Source: Gammaproteobacteria bacterium (GTDB lineage: Bacteria; Pseudomonadota; Gammaproteobacteria; PS1; Pseudothioglobaceae). From it: 40,320 nucleotides of DNA. The notes under the pieces were generated by a model, which did no database searches, was not told where the DNA came from, and worked only from the letters and a program-made list of their open reading frames with translations. The stretch spans positions 1 through 40,320 of the forward strand of contig JAQWRQ010000028.1 of NCBI GenBank assembly GCA_029243595.1, written 5' to 3'. Below are positions 1 through 8,097 of this stretch, piece by piece. Position numbers and translations under genes: made by a program. Numbering within the stretch: the stretch's first letter is position 1; the number at the start of each line of letters is the position of its first letter.

Positions 1-784
1 TGCGCTTTATGCTTGCGTCAAAGACGGTTTAATTGATGCCGGCTTAAATGAACACTGTGTGCAATTAATTGACACCACTGATCGCGAAGCAGTGACTGAG
101 CTTGTTAAAGCCAGTGATTACGTTGATGCCATTATTCCACGTGGTGGAAAAGGTCTAGTTGAAGCCATTAGTGAGAGTGCCAAAGTGCCTGTAATTAAAC
201 ATTTGCATGGTGTTTGTCATACGTACATTGACAAAGATGCTGACACAAAAAAAGCCATCCGCATTGCCTTTAATGCCAAAACACGCCGTTATGGTGTGTG
301 TAATGCCATGGAGACTCTGCTGGTGCATGCATCAGCAGTTGGTAGAGTATTGCCTGAGCTAATTGCAGAATACATTGCTAAAGGCGTAGAGCTTAGAGGT
401 TGTGAGCAAACACAACAACTCTCAGATCAAATCATTGCGGCAACGGAAGAAGATTGGGACACCGAATACTTGGATGCAATTCTATCTATTCGTATCGTCA
501 ACTCAATGAGCGAAGCCGTTGACCACATTGATCAGCACGGCTCTGGCCATACCGAGTCTATCGTCACTGAAAATTACACATCCGGTCGTCGCTTTATCAC
601 TGAGGTCGATTCATCATCAGTGATGATCAACGCCTCCACCGGATTTGCCGATGGCTTTGAGTATGGTCTTGGCGCAGAAATTGGCATTAGTACGGATAAA
701 TTCCATGTCCGTGGCCCAGTTGGGCTAGAGGGGCTTACCTCACAAAAATTCATCGTCCTAGGCGATGGTCATACAAGAAACTAA
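1..784 (+). CDS. proA: Gamma-glutamyl phosphate reductase, C-terminal part (partial)
   Basis: This NADPH-dependent enzyme reduces gamma-glutamyl phosphate to glutamate semialdehyde, the second step of proline synthesis in the cytoplasm. The gene enters from the left edge. The frame is open from base 2, so the GTG at 59 is an internal valine and not the start. The visible part holds the aldehyde-dehydrogenase-like catalytic motif [11 protein letters not shown] with the catalytic cysteine, and the C-terminal motif [13 protein letters not shown] typical of ProA. Only about 260 of the usual ~415 residues are in the window. The stop lies 6 bp before tyrS, so the two are probably co-transcribed. 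proC of the same pathway is at 21458. Identification is secure. Confidence 0.95.
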   Translation, partial: ALYACVKDGLIDAGLNEHCVQLIDTTDREAVTELVKASDYVDAIIPRGGKGLVEAISESAKVPVIKHLHGVCHTYIDKDADTKKAIRIAFNAKTRRYGVCNAMETLLVHASAVGRVLPELIAEYIAKGVELRGCEQTQQLSDQIIAATEEDWDTEYLDAILSIRIVNSMSEAVDHIDQHGSGHTESIVTENYTSGRRFITEVDSSSVMINASTGFADGFEYGLGAEIGISTDKFHVRGPVGLEGLTSQKFIVLGDGHTRN

Positions 785-790
785 ACAATC

Positions 791-1975
791 ATGAATACAG
801 AACAAACATTAGCCGTTTTCCAGCGCGGTGCTGATGAAATATTGCCAGTTGATGAGTTAAAGAAAAAGCTTGCTAAAAACAAACCTTTACGCATTAAAGC
901 AGGTTTTGATCCAACAGCGCCTGATCTACATTTAGGACATACAGTATTAATCAATAAACTCAAACAATTGCAAGACTTGGGTCATGAGATTTTATTCCTG
1001 ATTGGTGATTTCACCGGCATGATTGGCGACCCAACTGGCAAGAGTGCTACACGCCCGCCACTCACCCAAGAACAAGTGGTTGAAAATGCTCAATCTTACC
1101 AAGACCAAGTATTTAAGATTCTAGACAAAGAAAAAACCAAGGTTGTTTATAACTCTGAGTGGATGAATAAAATGTCATCTGCTGATATGATCAAACTTGC
1201 TTCTCAGCAAACCGTTGCTAGAATGTTAGAGCGTGATGATTTTTCCAAGCGTTATAAATCTGGCAAAAGTATTTCTATTCATGAATTCCTCTACCCACTC
1301 ATTCAAGGTTACGACTCTGTTGCTTTAGAATCAGATGTTGAACTCGGTGGTACTGACCAAAAGTTCAATCTTTTGATGGGTCGTGAACTACAAAAACAAG
1401 CCAAGATGGAACAGCAAGTGATTCTTACTATGCCAATTTTAGAGGGGTTAGACGGCGTGCAAAAAATGTCTAAGTCGCTCGATAACTACATTGGTATCGA
1501 TGACAAACCAGATGACATGTTTGGAAAAATTATGTCTATCTCTGATGAGCTTATGTGGCGTTACCTTGAGCTACTCAGTTTCGAGACACTCGAAACTATT
1601 GCTAGCTGGAAAGCAGAAGTAGAAAATGGTGAAAACCCAAGAAACATCAAGTTCCGCCTAGCTGAAGAAATCATCACGCGCTTCCATAGCTCCGATGATG
1701 CCAAGCAAGCACAACAAAACTTCATTAATCGCTTTGCCAAAAACAAAGTACCAGATGAAATGCCAGAATTTAATTTTGATTCAGGCATCAAAATTGCCAA
1801 CCTATTAAAAGATGCTGGCTTAGTTAACTCTACTTCAGATGCCTATAGAATGATCAAAGAAGGCGCTGCCAAGATTGAAGGCGAGAAAATTACTGATCGT
1901 AATCTTGAGCCCGAATCAGGCACGGCTATCTACCAAGTTGGTAAACGCAAGTTTGCAAGGGTAACAATCGCATAA
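791..1975 (+). CDS. tyrS: Tyrosyl-tRNA synthetase
   Basis: Class I aminoacyl-tRNA synthetase that charges tRNA-Tyr in the cytoplasm. The HIGH-type signature is HLGH at residues 47-50 and the second signature is KMSKS at 225-229. The C-terminal ~60 residues look like an S4 RNA-binding domain. The length of 394 aa and the [10 protein letters not shown] sequence fit the TyrZ-type (short-spacer) bacterial enzymes. The ATG at 791 is 6 bp after the proA stop and has no strong Shine-Dalgarno sequence, so coupling to proA is possible. The stop codon lies about 20 bp upstream of the tmRNA, so the tmRNA promoter must overlap the end of tyrS. Confidence 0.97.
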   Translation: MNTEQTLAVFQRGADEILPVDELKKKLAKNKPLRIKAGFDPTAPDLHLGHTVLINKLKQLQDLGHEILFLIGDFTGMIGDPTGKSATRPPLTQEQVVENAQSYQDQVFKILDKEKTKVVYNSEWMNKMSSADMIKLASQQTVARMLERDDFSKRYKSGKSISIHEFLYPLIQGYDSVALESDVELGGTDQKFNLLMGRELQKQAKMEQQVILTMPILEGLDGVQKMSKSLDNYIGIDDKPDDMFGKIMSISDELMWRYLELLSFETLETIASWKAEVENGENPRNIKFRLAEEIITRFHSSDDAKQAQQNFINRFAKNKVPDEMPEFNFDSGIKIANLLKDAGLVNSTSDAYRMIKEGAAKIEGEKITDRNLEPESGTAIYQVGKRKFARVTIA

Positions 1976-1981
1976 AAATGT

Positions 1982-1987
1982 TATAAT
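1982..1987 (+). promoter_or_regulatory. Candidate -10 element for ssrA
   Basis: A perfect TATAAT lies immediately after the tyrS stop codon and 10 bp before the first base of mature tmRNA, the right distance for a -10 box. No convincing -35 hexamer is visible at 16-18 bp upstream. The call rests on the -10 alone and its position. Confidence 0.55.
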
Positions 1988-1997
1988 ACCCACTCCA

Positions 1998-2344
1998 GGG
2001 GATGACATGGCTTCGACGAGGAGTTGGATCTCAAGGACGCATGCCGAGGATAAAGATAGCTCGTTAAAACGCTCTTTAAAAAGATAGTTGCAAACGAAAA
2101 CAACTACGCTCTAGCTGCATAGCTAGCCGCTCCCTTGAGATTGTCTGTGTTTCTTGGATAGCGGTCGCTTACAGACTCGCTAGGATTATTTGTTCCAGAT
2201 AATTCGGTTAAAACTTTAGGAAATCGCTACTTACATCCCTGATGGTCGGGTGGTAGGCGGCTAACTCAAATAGACCAAGCTAAGCATGTAGACTCTTTGT
2301 TTGAAGGTTTTCGGACGCGGGTTCGATCCCCGCCATCTCCACCA
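1998..2344 (+). ncRNA. ssrA: Transfer-messenger RNA (tmRNA), one-piece
   Basis: tmRNA rescues stalled ribosomes by trans-translation and tags the nascent protein for proteolysis together with SmpB. The 5' end GGGGATG pairs with CATCTCC at 2334-2340 to form the acceptor stem (one G-T pair). A T-arm with GGTTCGATCCC precedes it, and discriminator A plus an encoded CCA end the gene at 2344. The tag-coding frame runs from GCA at 2090 to TAG at 2120-2122 and reads ANENNYALAA, so the full tag is alanine followed by this sequence, ending in the protease-recognised LAA-type tail. The gene is not permuted and no intron is seen. Identity is certain; the ends come from the acceptor-stem pairing. Confidence 0.97.
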
Positions 2345-2390
2345 ATATTAACTCTCACTACGAAAATTTATAAAGTAATTATAGAAAGCA

Positions 2391-2420
2391 TTGACAAATT
2401 GGCTTCTATTGCTGTATAAT
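2391..2420 (+). promoter_or_regulatory. Sigma70-type promoter of nirB
   Basis: Perfect consensus hexamers are visible: TTGACA at 2391-2396 and TATAAT at 2415-2420, with an 18 bp spacer. This is the best promoter in the window. Transcription should begin near 2427, leaving a leader of about 120 nt before the nirB ATG. An inverted repeat, TATAATA (2415-2421) and TATTATA (2429-2435), overlaps the -10 box and start point and could be an operator. The regulator is unknown. Confidence 0.85.
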
Positions 2421-2454
2421 AATCAGAATATTATAGACTTATAATAAAGTTATT

Positions 2455-2544
2455 TAGAAACTAACAGCGGTTTCTACAAATACAAAGATACCAATGGCGG
2501 TATAAAAAGTAAGACAACGAAGTCCTTTTAAATTCATTAAAAGG
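2455..2544 (+). promoter_or_regulatory. Structured nirB leader with tandem hexaloop hairpins and an RBS-sequestering hairpin
   Basis: Four possible hairpins are seen by eye. H1 pairs TAGAAAC (2455-2461) with GTTTCTA (2470-2476); a further T-G pair would leave the six-base loop AACAGC. H2 pairs ATACC (2488-2492) with GGTAT (2499-2503) around the six-base loop AATGGC. H3 pairs AAAAG plus GAC (2505-2515, with a TAA bulge) with GTC plus CTTTT (2522-2529) around the loop AACGAA. H4 pairs CCTTTTAA (2524-2531) with TTAAAAGG (2537-2544), which hides the ribosome binding site AAGGA. H3 and H4 share 2524-2529, so they cannot coexist. Paired hexaloop hairpins are known from ANTAR-type leaders (NasR, NasT) of nitrate/nitrite genes. 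That match, and any ligand, is inference. Confidence 0.5.
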
Positions 2545-2549
2545 AAAAT

Positions 2550-4913
2550 ATGAAAAATCTAATTATAGTTGGCACTGGTATGTCAGCAATGCGAGTAGTT
2601 GATGAAGTATTAACGCTCAACCCCGCCAAATATCAAATTACACTAATCGGTGAAGAAAACTACCTTCCTTATAACAGGATAATGCTTTCACCTGTTTTAT
2701 CAGAAGAAAAAACGTTTCAGGATATCATCACTCACGATGATAAATATTTCAAGGAAAACAACATTACCTTTAAGCCAGGTTTAAAGGTAATAGATATCCA
2801 CAAAGATGATAAAAATGTTTTGTTATCAAACGAAGAAGTATTGCATTATGATAAGTTAGTTTTGTGCACTGGATCTACATCATTTATCTTGCCAATACCT
2901 GGAAATAACATAGATGGTGTAATCTCATTTAGAGACATTAATGATGTTAAATTTATGAAATCCGCACGAGGCAAAAGTGCTGTAGTTATTGGCTCTGGTT
3001 TGCTTGGATTAGAAGCGGCAAATGGATTAAATGAATTAGGATTCTTGACTACTGTTATATCAAATGTTGGTTCACTTATGGACAGACAACTAGATATAGA
3101 ATCAAGTAAATTATTACAAACATCCTTAGAAGGTAAGGGGATTAAGTTCAGGTTTAATACAAATACTAAAGAAATACACAGCAAATACGATAAAGTAAGT
3201 TATGTAGAATTTGAAGACGGCAGTGAGACGACCACCGACTTAGTTATAATGGCAGTAGGAATTACTCCTAATGATTCATTGGCAAAAGGTTCTGGTATCA
3301 AATGCAACCATGGAATTCTAGTTAATGACCATATGCAAACTTACAGTGAATTCACGGACGATTGGGATTCATCAATATATTCAGTTGGTGAATGTGTATC
3401 GCATAAAGGAACTAACTTTGGCCTGGTAGCGCCATTATTTGACCAAGCAGCAGTTTGTGCCAGTCATTTAGTAGGGATCTCAGAAAAAATATTTAACTCT
3501 AAGGAGTACCCTACTCGTTTAAAAATATCAGGAACAGATGTATTTTCCGTGGGTGATTTTACAAGCAAAAGTGACGACGTTTTAATTTCATTTGATGAAG
3601 CAAATATAACACGTAAAAGGTTAACGATTAACAATGATATTTTAACTAGCGCTGTATTAATTAGTGACTCAAGTGATGGTTTATTCTACGAGAAACTAAT
3701 CAGTAACAAAACAAATATATCAAATATCAGAAAGACTTTATTGTTTGGTGATATCAGAACAAATACGGATGAAGTTGGTAATGCAACTGAACTAATGCCT
3801 AATGACGAGCAAGTATGTGGTTGTCTAGGGGTGTCAAAGGCTGATATTATCAAATCGATACCATTCTGTTCTAGTTTTAGTGAGGTTCAAAAAGAAACTG
3901 GGTGTGCAACTGGGTGTGGCGGGTGTAGGACTGTTGCTACACAAATATACGATTTTGTAACTGGTTTAGATACTATTGAAAAACTTGCCCTTTGTGATTG
4001 CACAACATTATCAACTGAAGAAGTAAGAGCTCATATCAGAGGGCTAGAAGAGATAAAAACAGTTAATGAAGTTAGGGAAAAATTAAATTTCGATGGTTCT
4101 TGTGATAAGTGTAGTAGTGCAATTAACTATTACTTATCTTCACAGTTTGATGAACTATATGTTCATAGTAATAAAAACAGCCCTCACAATGAAATGATGC
4201 ATGCCAATTTACAAAATGACGGCACTTATTCTATTGTGCCACAAATGCAGGGCGGACTAACCACACCAAGTGAACTAAGGGCTCTCGCTGATATTGCTGT
4301 AAAGTATGAAGTTCCAACTGTGAAAATTACTGGTGGTCAGCGTATTGATTTACTTGGTATTCCTGAAGATAACCTGAAACCAATGTGGAAAGAGATTGCT
4401 AATGCAGGCATGGAGTCTGGTTATGCATACGGAAAGGCAACAAGAACATGTAAAAGTTGTGTCGGAAAAGAGCACTGCTTAATGGGAACACAGGACTCTA
4501 TAGGTTTGGCAATCAAAATGGAGAATGCAGTTTGGTCGCATTTTATGCCACATAAATTTAAAATGGGTGTAAGTGGTTGTCCGCGTAATTGTGCTGAGGC
4601 AACGATTAAAGATTTTGGTGTGATTTGCACCGAAAAAGGTTATGAAATTCATGTTGCTGGTGCTTGCGGTATTCGCACCAAGGCATGTTTAAAAGACAGG
4701 TTCTTCGAAACTGAAGATGAGGTGGTCGAGTATCTTAAGGCATTTGTTCAGTTATATAGAGAAGAAGCAAACTATTTGGAGCGGGTGATGCACTTCGAAG
4801 AGAGGGTAGGTTTAGATTATATTCAAAATAAACTGGACACTGATGAGATGATTAAATTCTACTCAAGCAGACTACCAAAAACTAATGCAAATCCATGGAT
4901 GGATCGCGTGTAA
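2550..4913 (+). CDS. nirB: NADH-dependent nitrite reductase, large subunit (NirB)
   Basis: Cytoplasmic siroheme enzyme that reduces nitrite to ammonium with NAD(P)H. Domain order: an N-terminal FAD/NAD oxidoreductase (VGTGMSAMR from residue 8, second nucleotide motif near 145); a BFD-like [2Fe-2S] domain with C423, C425, C456 and C459; a second BFD-like segment ending in DGSCDKC; then the sulfite/nitrite reductase half-domain. Siroheme and [4Fe-4S] ligands are C637-x5-C643 and C677-x3-C681, within the family motif SGCPRNCAEATIKDFG. All key cysteines are present. At 787 aa it is shorter than E. coli NirB (about 847). No nirD small subunit follows; the next gene is a channel. Codon use is richer in ATA, AGA and AGG than in tyrS, which may mean transfer. 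Start ATG has AAGGA 5 bp upstream. Confidence 0.93.
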   Translation: MKNLIIVGTGMSAMRVVDEVLTLNPAKYQITLIGEENYLPYNRIMLSPVLSEEKTFQDIITHDDKYFKENNITFKPGLKVIDIHKDDKNVLLSNEEVLHYDKLVLCTGSTSFILPIPGNNIDGVISFRDINDVKFMKSARGKSAVVIGSGLLGLEAANGLNELGFLTTVISNVGSLMDRQLDIESSKLLQTSLEGKGIKFRFNTNTKEIHSKYDKVSYVEFEDGSETTTDLVIMAVGITPNDSLAKGSGIKCNHGILVNDHMQTYSEFTDDWDSSIYSVGECVSHKGTNFGLVAPLFDQAAVCASHLVGISEKIFNSKEYPTRLKISGTDVFSVGDFTSKSDDVLISFDEANITRKRLTINNDILTSAVLISDSSDGLFYEKLISNKTNISNIRKTLLFGDIRTNTDEVGNATELMPNDEQVCGCLGVSKADIIKSIPFCSSFSEVQKETGCATGCGGCRTVATQIYDFVTGLDTIEKLALCDCTTLSTEEVRAHIRGLEEIKTVNEVREKLNFDGSCDKCSSAINYYLSSQFDELYVHSNKNSPHNEMMHANLQNDGTYSIVPQMQGGLTTPSELRALADIAVKYEVPTVKITGGQRIDLLGIPEDNLKPMWKEIANAGMESGYAYGKATRTCKSCVGKEHCLMGTQDSIGLAIKMENAVWSHFMPHKFKMGVSGCPRNCAEATIKDFGVICTEKGYEIHVAGACGIRTKACLKDRFFETEDEVVEYLKAFVQLYREEANYLERVMHFEERVGLDYIQNKLDTDEMIKFYSSRLPKTNANPWMDRV

Positions 4914-4982
4914 TCTAGAATAACATTGACTAACATGCTAACGAAGGTAATGAGCAATGCTATATTATAAAGGAGATAACTA

Positions 4983-5819
4983 ATGAGTTATTTAGTACCA
5001 ACAGATGTCGTCGAGAAAATGGTCATAGCCGGCGCAATGAAAATGAATATGACCACAAAAACAACTTTAATTAGAGCGATAATGGCAGGTGCAATCTTAG
5101 GATTAGCCGCTGTATTTGCAATTACAGTTGCAATTAAAAGTGGGTCAGCAGTCGCTGGTGCTGTGTTATTCCCAGTAGGATTTATTATGCTAATCCTATT
5201 TGGATATGATTTGCTTACAGGAGTTGTTGTGCTTGGACCATTAGCGGTACTTGCTAAACGAAACTGCGCTTCAGTAAAAAAGATGTGGAGGATGATTGGA
5301 CTTGTATTTGTTGGTAATTTCATCGGGGCTGCAATGGTGGCTGTAATGATGTCGTTTATTTGGACATATGGGTTTAGTATTGAACCAGGAAAGGTTGCTT
5401 CTAAAATTGCCACTATTGGTGAATCAAGAACAGTTGGATATGCAGCTTATGGTGCAATGGGTTTTGCTACTGTGTTTATTAAAGCAATGCTATGTAATTG
5501 GATGGTTTCTCTGGGTGTTATTGGAGCGATGATGTCGAAGGATCTTATGGGAAAAATTCTTGCTATGTGGATGCCAATTATGTTATTTTTCTATATGGGT
5601 TTTGAACACTCGATTGTGAATATGTTCTTGTTCCCTGCAGGATTAATTATGGGTGGAGAATTTTCTATAATAGACTATCTTCTGTGGAACGAAATTCCTG
5701 TAATCCTTGGAAATGTAGTTGGCGGATTAGTTTTAACTGGACTGCCTCTATACTATGCACATAAAAGAACCGTTGAGGGGAAAGTTGTAAATTCTGAATT
5801 TAAGGAAGCCACATTGTAA
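4983..5819 (+). CDS. nirC: Formate/nitrite-family channel, probably nitrite transporter NirC
   Basis: Pentameric inner-membrane channel of the FNT family (FocA/NirC). The 278 aa protein has about six hydrophobic segments and the family motif GFEHSIVNMFLFPAG, which contains the central histidine, plus a PLAVLAKRN segment in the first half. It begins with a good ribosome binding site, AGGAG at 4971-4975, seven bases before ATG. It lies 69 bp after nirB with no terminator between and is followed at once by a terminator, so nirB and this gene form one unit. That context favours nitrite over formate as substrate, but sequence alone does not separate NirC from FocA. Confidence 0.85.
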   Translation: MSYLVPTDVVEKMVIAGAMKMNMTTKTTLIRAIMAGAILGLAAVFAITVAIKSGSAVAGAVLFPVGFIMLILFGYDLLTGVVVLGPLAVLAKRNCASVKKMWRMIGLVFVGNFIGAAMVAVMMSFIWTYGFSIEPGKVASKIATIGESRTVGYAAYGAMGFATVFIKAMLCNWMVSLGVIGAMMSKDLMGKILAMWMPIMLFFYMGFEHSIVNMFLFPAGLIMGGEFSIIDYLLWNEIPVILGNVVGGLVLTGLPLYYAHKRTVEGKVVNSEFKEATL

Positions 5820-5847
5820 GATAATTATTAAATATTTTGCAAATATT

Positions 5848-5872
5848 AAACCCAGCTTTTGCTGGGTTTTTT
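5848..5872 (+). terminator. Rho-independent terminator of nirB-nirC
   Basis: A perfect stem CCCAGC (5851-5856), loop TTTT, GCTGGG (5861-5866) is followed by six T residues. AAA before and TTT after the stem extend the pairing. The flanking A-run means it could also act weakly for the minus-strand genes that end at 5970. Confidence 0.9.
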
Positions 5873-5969
5873 ATCGTTAATATAAACCGTATATGTTGTT
5901 ATAGTTTAAACGGATAATGTGGCCATCATAACTGCCAATCTAGAAGACCTGTTAATCATTATCTGTCAG

Positions 5970-6560
5970 TTAGAAGCTATGCCTTAAAAGAATATTAAGT
6001 CTGCTTATCTTATCGTTATTCGTTAATTCTACAGCTTCAGCAACTAAATGAAAGTTTTTAGTTAAATCCCTAACAACTTGCAAAGTTAAAAAATTATCAT
6101 CCATACCTGAACCACATGAAATTTGACTAGTATAGCCAACGCTCGCTCTAGTCGTCTTAGTTAATAACCCTCTAGCACCTACACTAATAGAGTTAAAATT
6201 AGCTGTAGTTTTCTCAGTGCTTAATGATGGTGGTGTGTACTCACCATTAAAATAATGAGTTGACGCCTTTAATGTGATATCTGATTTATCGTTCATTGGT
6301 ATATTTTTGCCAACGCCGAACTCATAAAGCTTACGCTCATAACTAACATCGTTATCAGTTACACGATAGCCTCCCGTAACAATAACTGTATTTTTAAACT
6401 GGTGAGAACCTCTAATAAGAAAGCCTTTATTTAAATCTGTGGCTGTGTCTTTAGTGTGACCATATTCGACATAATTATCGTTAAATTCAGCTGCATAACT
6501 AGTAACAATACTTAAAGTGCACAATATAAAAACAAAATAATGAGAGATACTTAAATTCAC
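5970..6560 (-). CDS. Putative small outer-membrane beta-barrel protein
   Basis: No named family was recognised. After a signal sequence (hydrophobic core FVFILCTLSIV, then TSYAAEF with a likely cleavage after Ala-Ala) the protein alternates polar and hydrophobic residues with many Tyr, Gly and Thr. It ends in LLRHSF, and a C-terminal Phe is typical of barrels assembled by BAM. This suggests an 8- to 10-stranded outer-membrane barrel, an inference. The start is uncertain: the frame is open to a TTG at 6611, but the GTG at 6560 gives a compact normal signal peptide (about 196 aa total). It is the last gene of a minus-strand run starting at rhlE, 23 bp or more after the receiver-like gene. Confidence 0.6.
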   Translation of the reverse strand: MNLSISHYFVFILCTLSIVTSYAAEFNDNYVEYGHTKDTATDLNKGFLIRGSHQFKNTVIVTGGYRVTDNDVSYERKLYEFGVGKNIPMNDKSDITLKASTHYFNGEYTPPSLSTEKTTANFNSISVGARGLLTKTTRASVGYTSQISCGSGMDDNFLTLQVVRDLTKNFHLVAEAVELTNNDKISRLNILLRHSF

Positions 6561-6634
6561 AACTATAATTATAAAACAAAATAGCCTAGAAAAAAATAGT
6601 GAAAACACCAAAACTAATCTCTTTTAGATTGATT

Positions 6635-7024
6635 TTAAGCAATATCGAGCAGAGCTTCCATTGGTGATGGCGAAGTGATTGGAAGTTGCAACACACCATG
6701 CACGGGATAATCCACAGCATAGAGCACATTAAGATATTGCATTTCTTTCTTTTTTACCAAGACAATCACTTTAGTATTAGGTGAATACTTAATAAGACTG
6801 ACCAACAAACCCTCTATGTTGGACTTATAGATGCCGCTATAGTTAGTACTATAAGCATAGAAAAACTCTACTACGATAAAATCTGCTGGTTGCTTTTTAA
6901 CCAAAGCGGTGGCTTTACGAATACTATTAACTCTAAGCTCTGTGAAACCTTTACGCTGATACAGGGCGCCAAAGTCTGGAAACATCATCGATTCTATAAT
7001 TGAAACAACGATAGAATTAGACAT
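6635..7024 (-). CDS. Hypothetical protein, receiver-like fold
   Basis: A 129 aa soluble protein without signal peptide or membrane segment. The pattern is that of a CheY-like alpha/beta fold: an N-terminal hydrophobic strand (SIVVSII), a central strand DFIVVEFF where a receiver would have its phosphorylated Asp, a strand TKVIVLVKKK with the conserved-type lysine, and a last strand HGVLQLPI. The central strand has D followed by FIVVEF, so the usual phospho-Asp position appears to be Glu or missing; it could be a pseudo-receiver. No output domain is attached. It lies 9 bp from the small secreted protein gene upstream, so they are probably co-transcribed. Function unknown. Confidence 0.55.
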   Translation of the reverse strand: MSNSIVVSIIESMMFPDFGALYQRKGFTELRVNSIRKATALVKKQPADFIVVEFFYAYSTNYSGIYKSNIEGLLVSLIKYSPNTKVIVLVKKKEMQYLNVLYAVDYPVHGVLQLPITSPSPMEALLDIA

Positions 7025-7033
7025 GACGATTAC

Positions 7034-7282
7034 TTAGTCGTTAATTGAATAACAAGCAACGCCACCTTTTTGTGAGCCAGCTGCAAACATACAGCGCGCA
7101 TTTGGATTATCAGCCGGGATCCACTCGTACACACGAATATTCCAGCCTGCGGTTTCAATCAAATATTCAGAGCTAGGTTTAACAGTTGTAGCGCCCATGG
7201 TGGTCATTTTTTCCCAAAGTCCAGCTTGAGCCGACACTGATAACAAGAATGTTGTGATTAGTGCAATTATTTTAGTTTTCAT
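7034..7282 (-). CDS. Small secreted hypothetical protein
   Basis: An 82 aa protein with a clear Sec signal peptide: MKTK, hydrophobic core IIALITTFLLSV, and likely cleavage after SAQA. The mature part of about 62 residues contains EYLIETAGWNIRVYEWIPAD and a C-terminal pair of cysteines 13 residues apart (RCMF and VACY) that could form a disulfide in the periplasm. No known family was recognised. It lies between djlA (26 bp upstream) and the receiver-like gene (9 bp downstream), all on the minus strand. Confidence 0.6.
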   Translation of the reverse strand: MKTKIIALITTFLLSVSAQAGLWEKMTTMGATTVKPSSEYLIETAGWNIRVYEWIPADNPNARCMFAAGSQKGGVACYSIND

Positions 7283-7308
7283 ATTCTATCCTATGTTTTT
7301 TTGTTAAA

Positions 7309-8088
7309 TTAGCGCATACCACGTTGCTTTTTAATAAGCTCATAAGCACTAATAATTTCTTGAGTTTTCTCTTTGGCGATTGTCATCATTTCTTCTGGCA
7401 AGCCTTTGGCCACTAATTTGTCAGGATGATGCTGTGACAATAATCGACGATAAGCACGTTTGATTTCTTTGTCCGTTAGATTTTTATCCACGCCTAATAT
7501 CACATAGGCATCGTCAACGCTTAGCTTGCTAGCATGGTTGCTAGTAGCAGCAAACTGCTGGATAAGATTTTCTAACTCGTGAAGTGAAAAGTGTAATTTT
7601 TGAGCGATGTATTTAAGTGCGTCGTGCTCTTTATTGTCCAATACGCCATCCGCATAAGCAGATTGGATTTGGATCTCTAAAAACATGCGCACTAGATCTG
7701 TGCGTCTATGACTCTCAAGACGGAACTGCTCAAGCACTTCATCTAACTTAAAGTCTGGTTGCTTGCCTTGATTAAACAACTCTTTTGCAACTTTGCGCAT
7801 ATTAGCATCTAGCTGCATGTGTTGCATAACTTGTTGCGCTAGTAGTATTTCAGCTTTTGACACTTTGCCATCGGCTTTGGCAATATAACCCATGACTGAA
7901 AATACACCACTAAAAAATGCCGCTTGAACACGCTGCTGATCACCTGGATTAAAGCCTTTGTCAAACCCGCCAAAACTGGCTTTGCTTTTAGCAAAATTAC
8001 CCGCGAACGCTACACCGAGCATAGCACCGAGTGGCCCACCCAATATAAAACCAAATGCCCCACCTAAAACTGTTGTCCACCAGCTCAT
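7309..8088 (-). CDS. djlA: Co-chaperone DjlA (TerB-like plus DnaJ domain)
   Basis: Membrane-anchored J-protein that stimulates DnaK. The N-terminus MSWWTTVLGGAFGFILGGPLGAMLG is the Gly-rich membrane segment of DjlA. Residues about 57-175 form a TerB-like helical domain (AYIAKADGKVSKAE, SAYADGVLDNKE), and the C-terminal J-domain has the HPD tripeptide at 221-223. The length of 259 aa is usual. The start codon is 10 bp after the rhlE stop, so it is likely co-transcribed with the helicase. Confidence 0.93.
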   Translation of the reverse strand: MSWWTTVLGGAFGFILGGPLGAMLGVAFAGNFAKSKASFGGFDKGFNPGDQQRVQAAFFSGVFSVMGYIAKADGKVSKAEILLAQQVMQHMQLDANMRKVAKELFNQGKQPDFKLDEVLEQFRLESHRRTDLVRMFLEIQIQSAYADGVLDNKEHDALKYIAQKLHFSLHELENLIQQFAATSNHASKLSVDDAYVILGVDKNLTDKEIKRAYRRLLSQHHPDKLVAKGLPEEMMTIAKEKTQEIISAYELIKKQRGMR

Positions 8089-8097
8089 ATCGCTACC

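Noticed and set aside
2320-2344. tmRNA 3' end as an attachment site of an integrated element
   Set aside because: No copy of the 3' end was found downstream and no integrase is present in the window.
4914-4982. Separate promoter for nirC
   Set aside because: TTGACT at 4926 and TATATT at 4961 are 29 bp apart, too far for a sigma70 promoter.
6635-7024. Receiver-like protein as the ANTAR regulator of nirB
   Set aside because: No ANTAR helical output domain is present; the 129 aa are filled by the receiver-like part.
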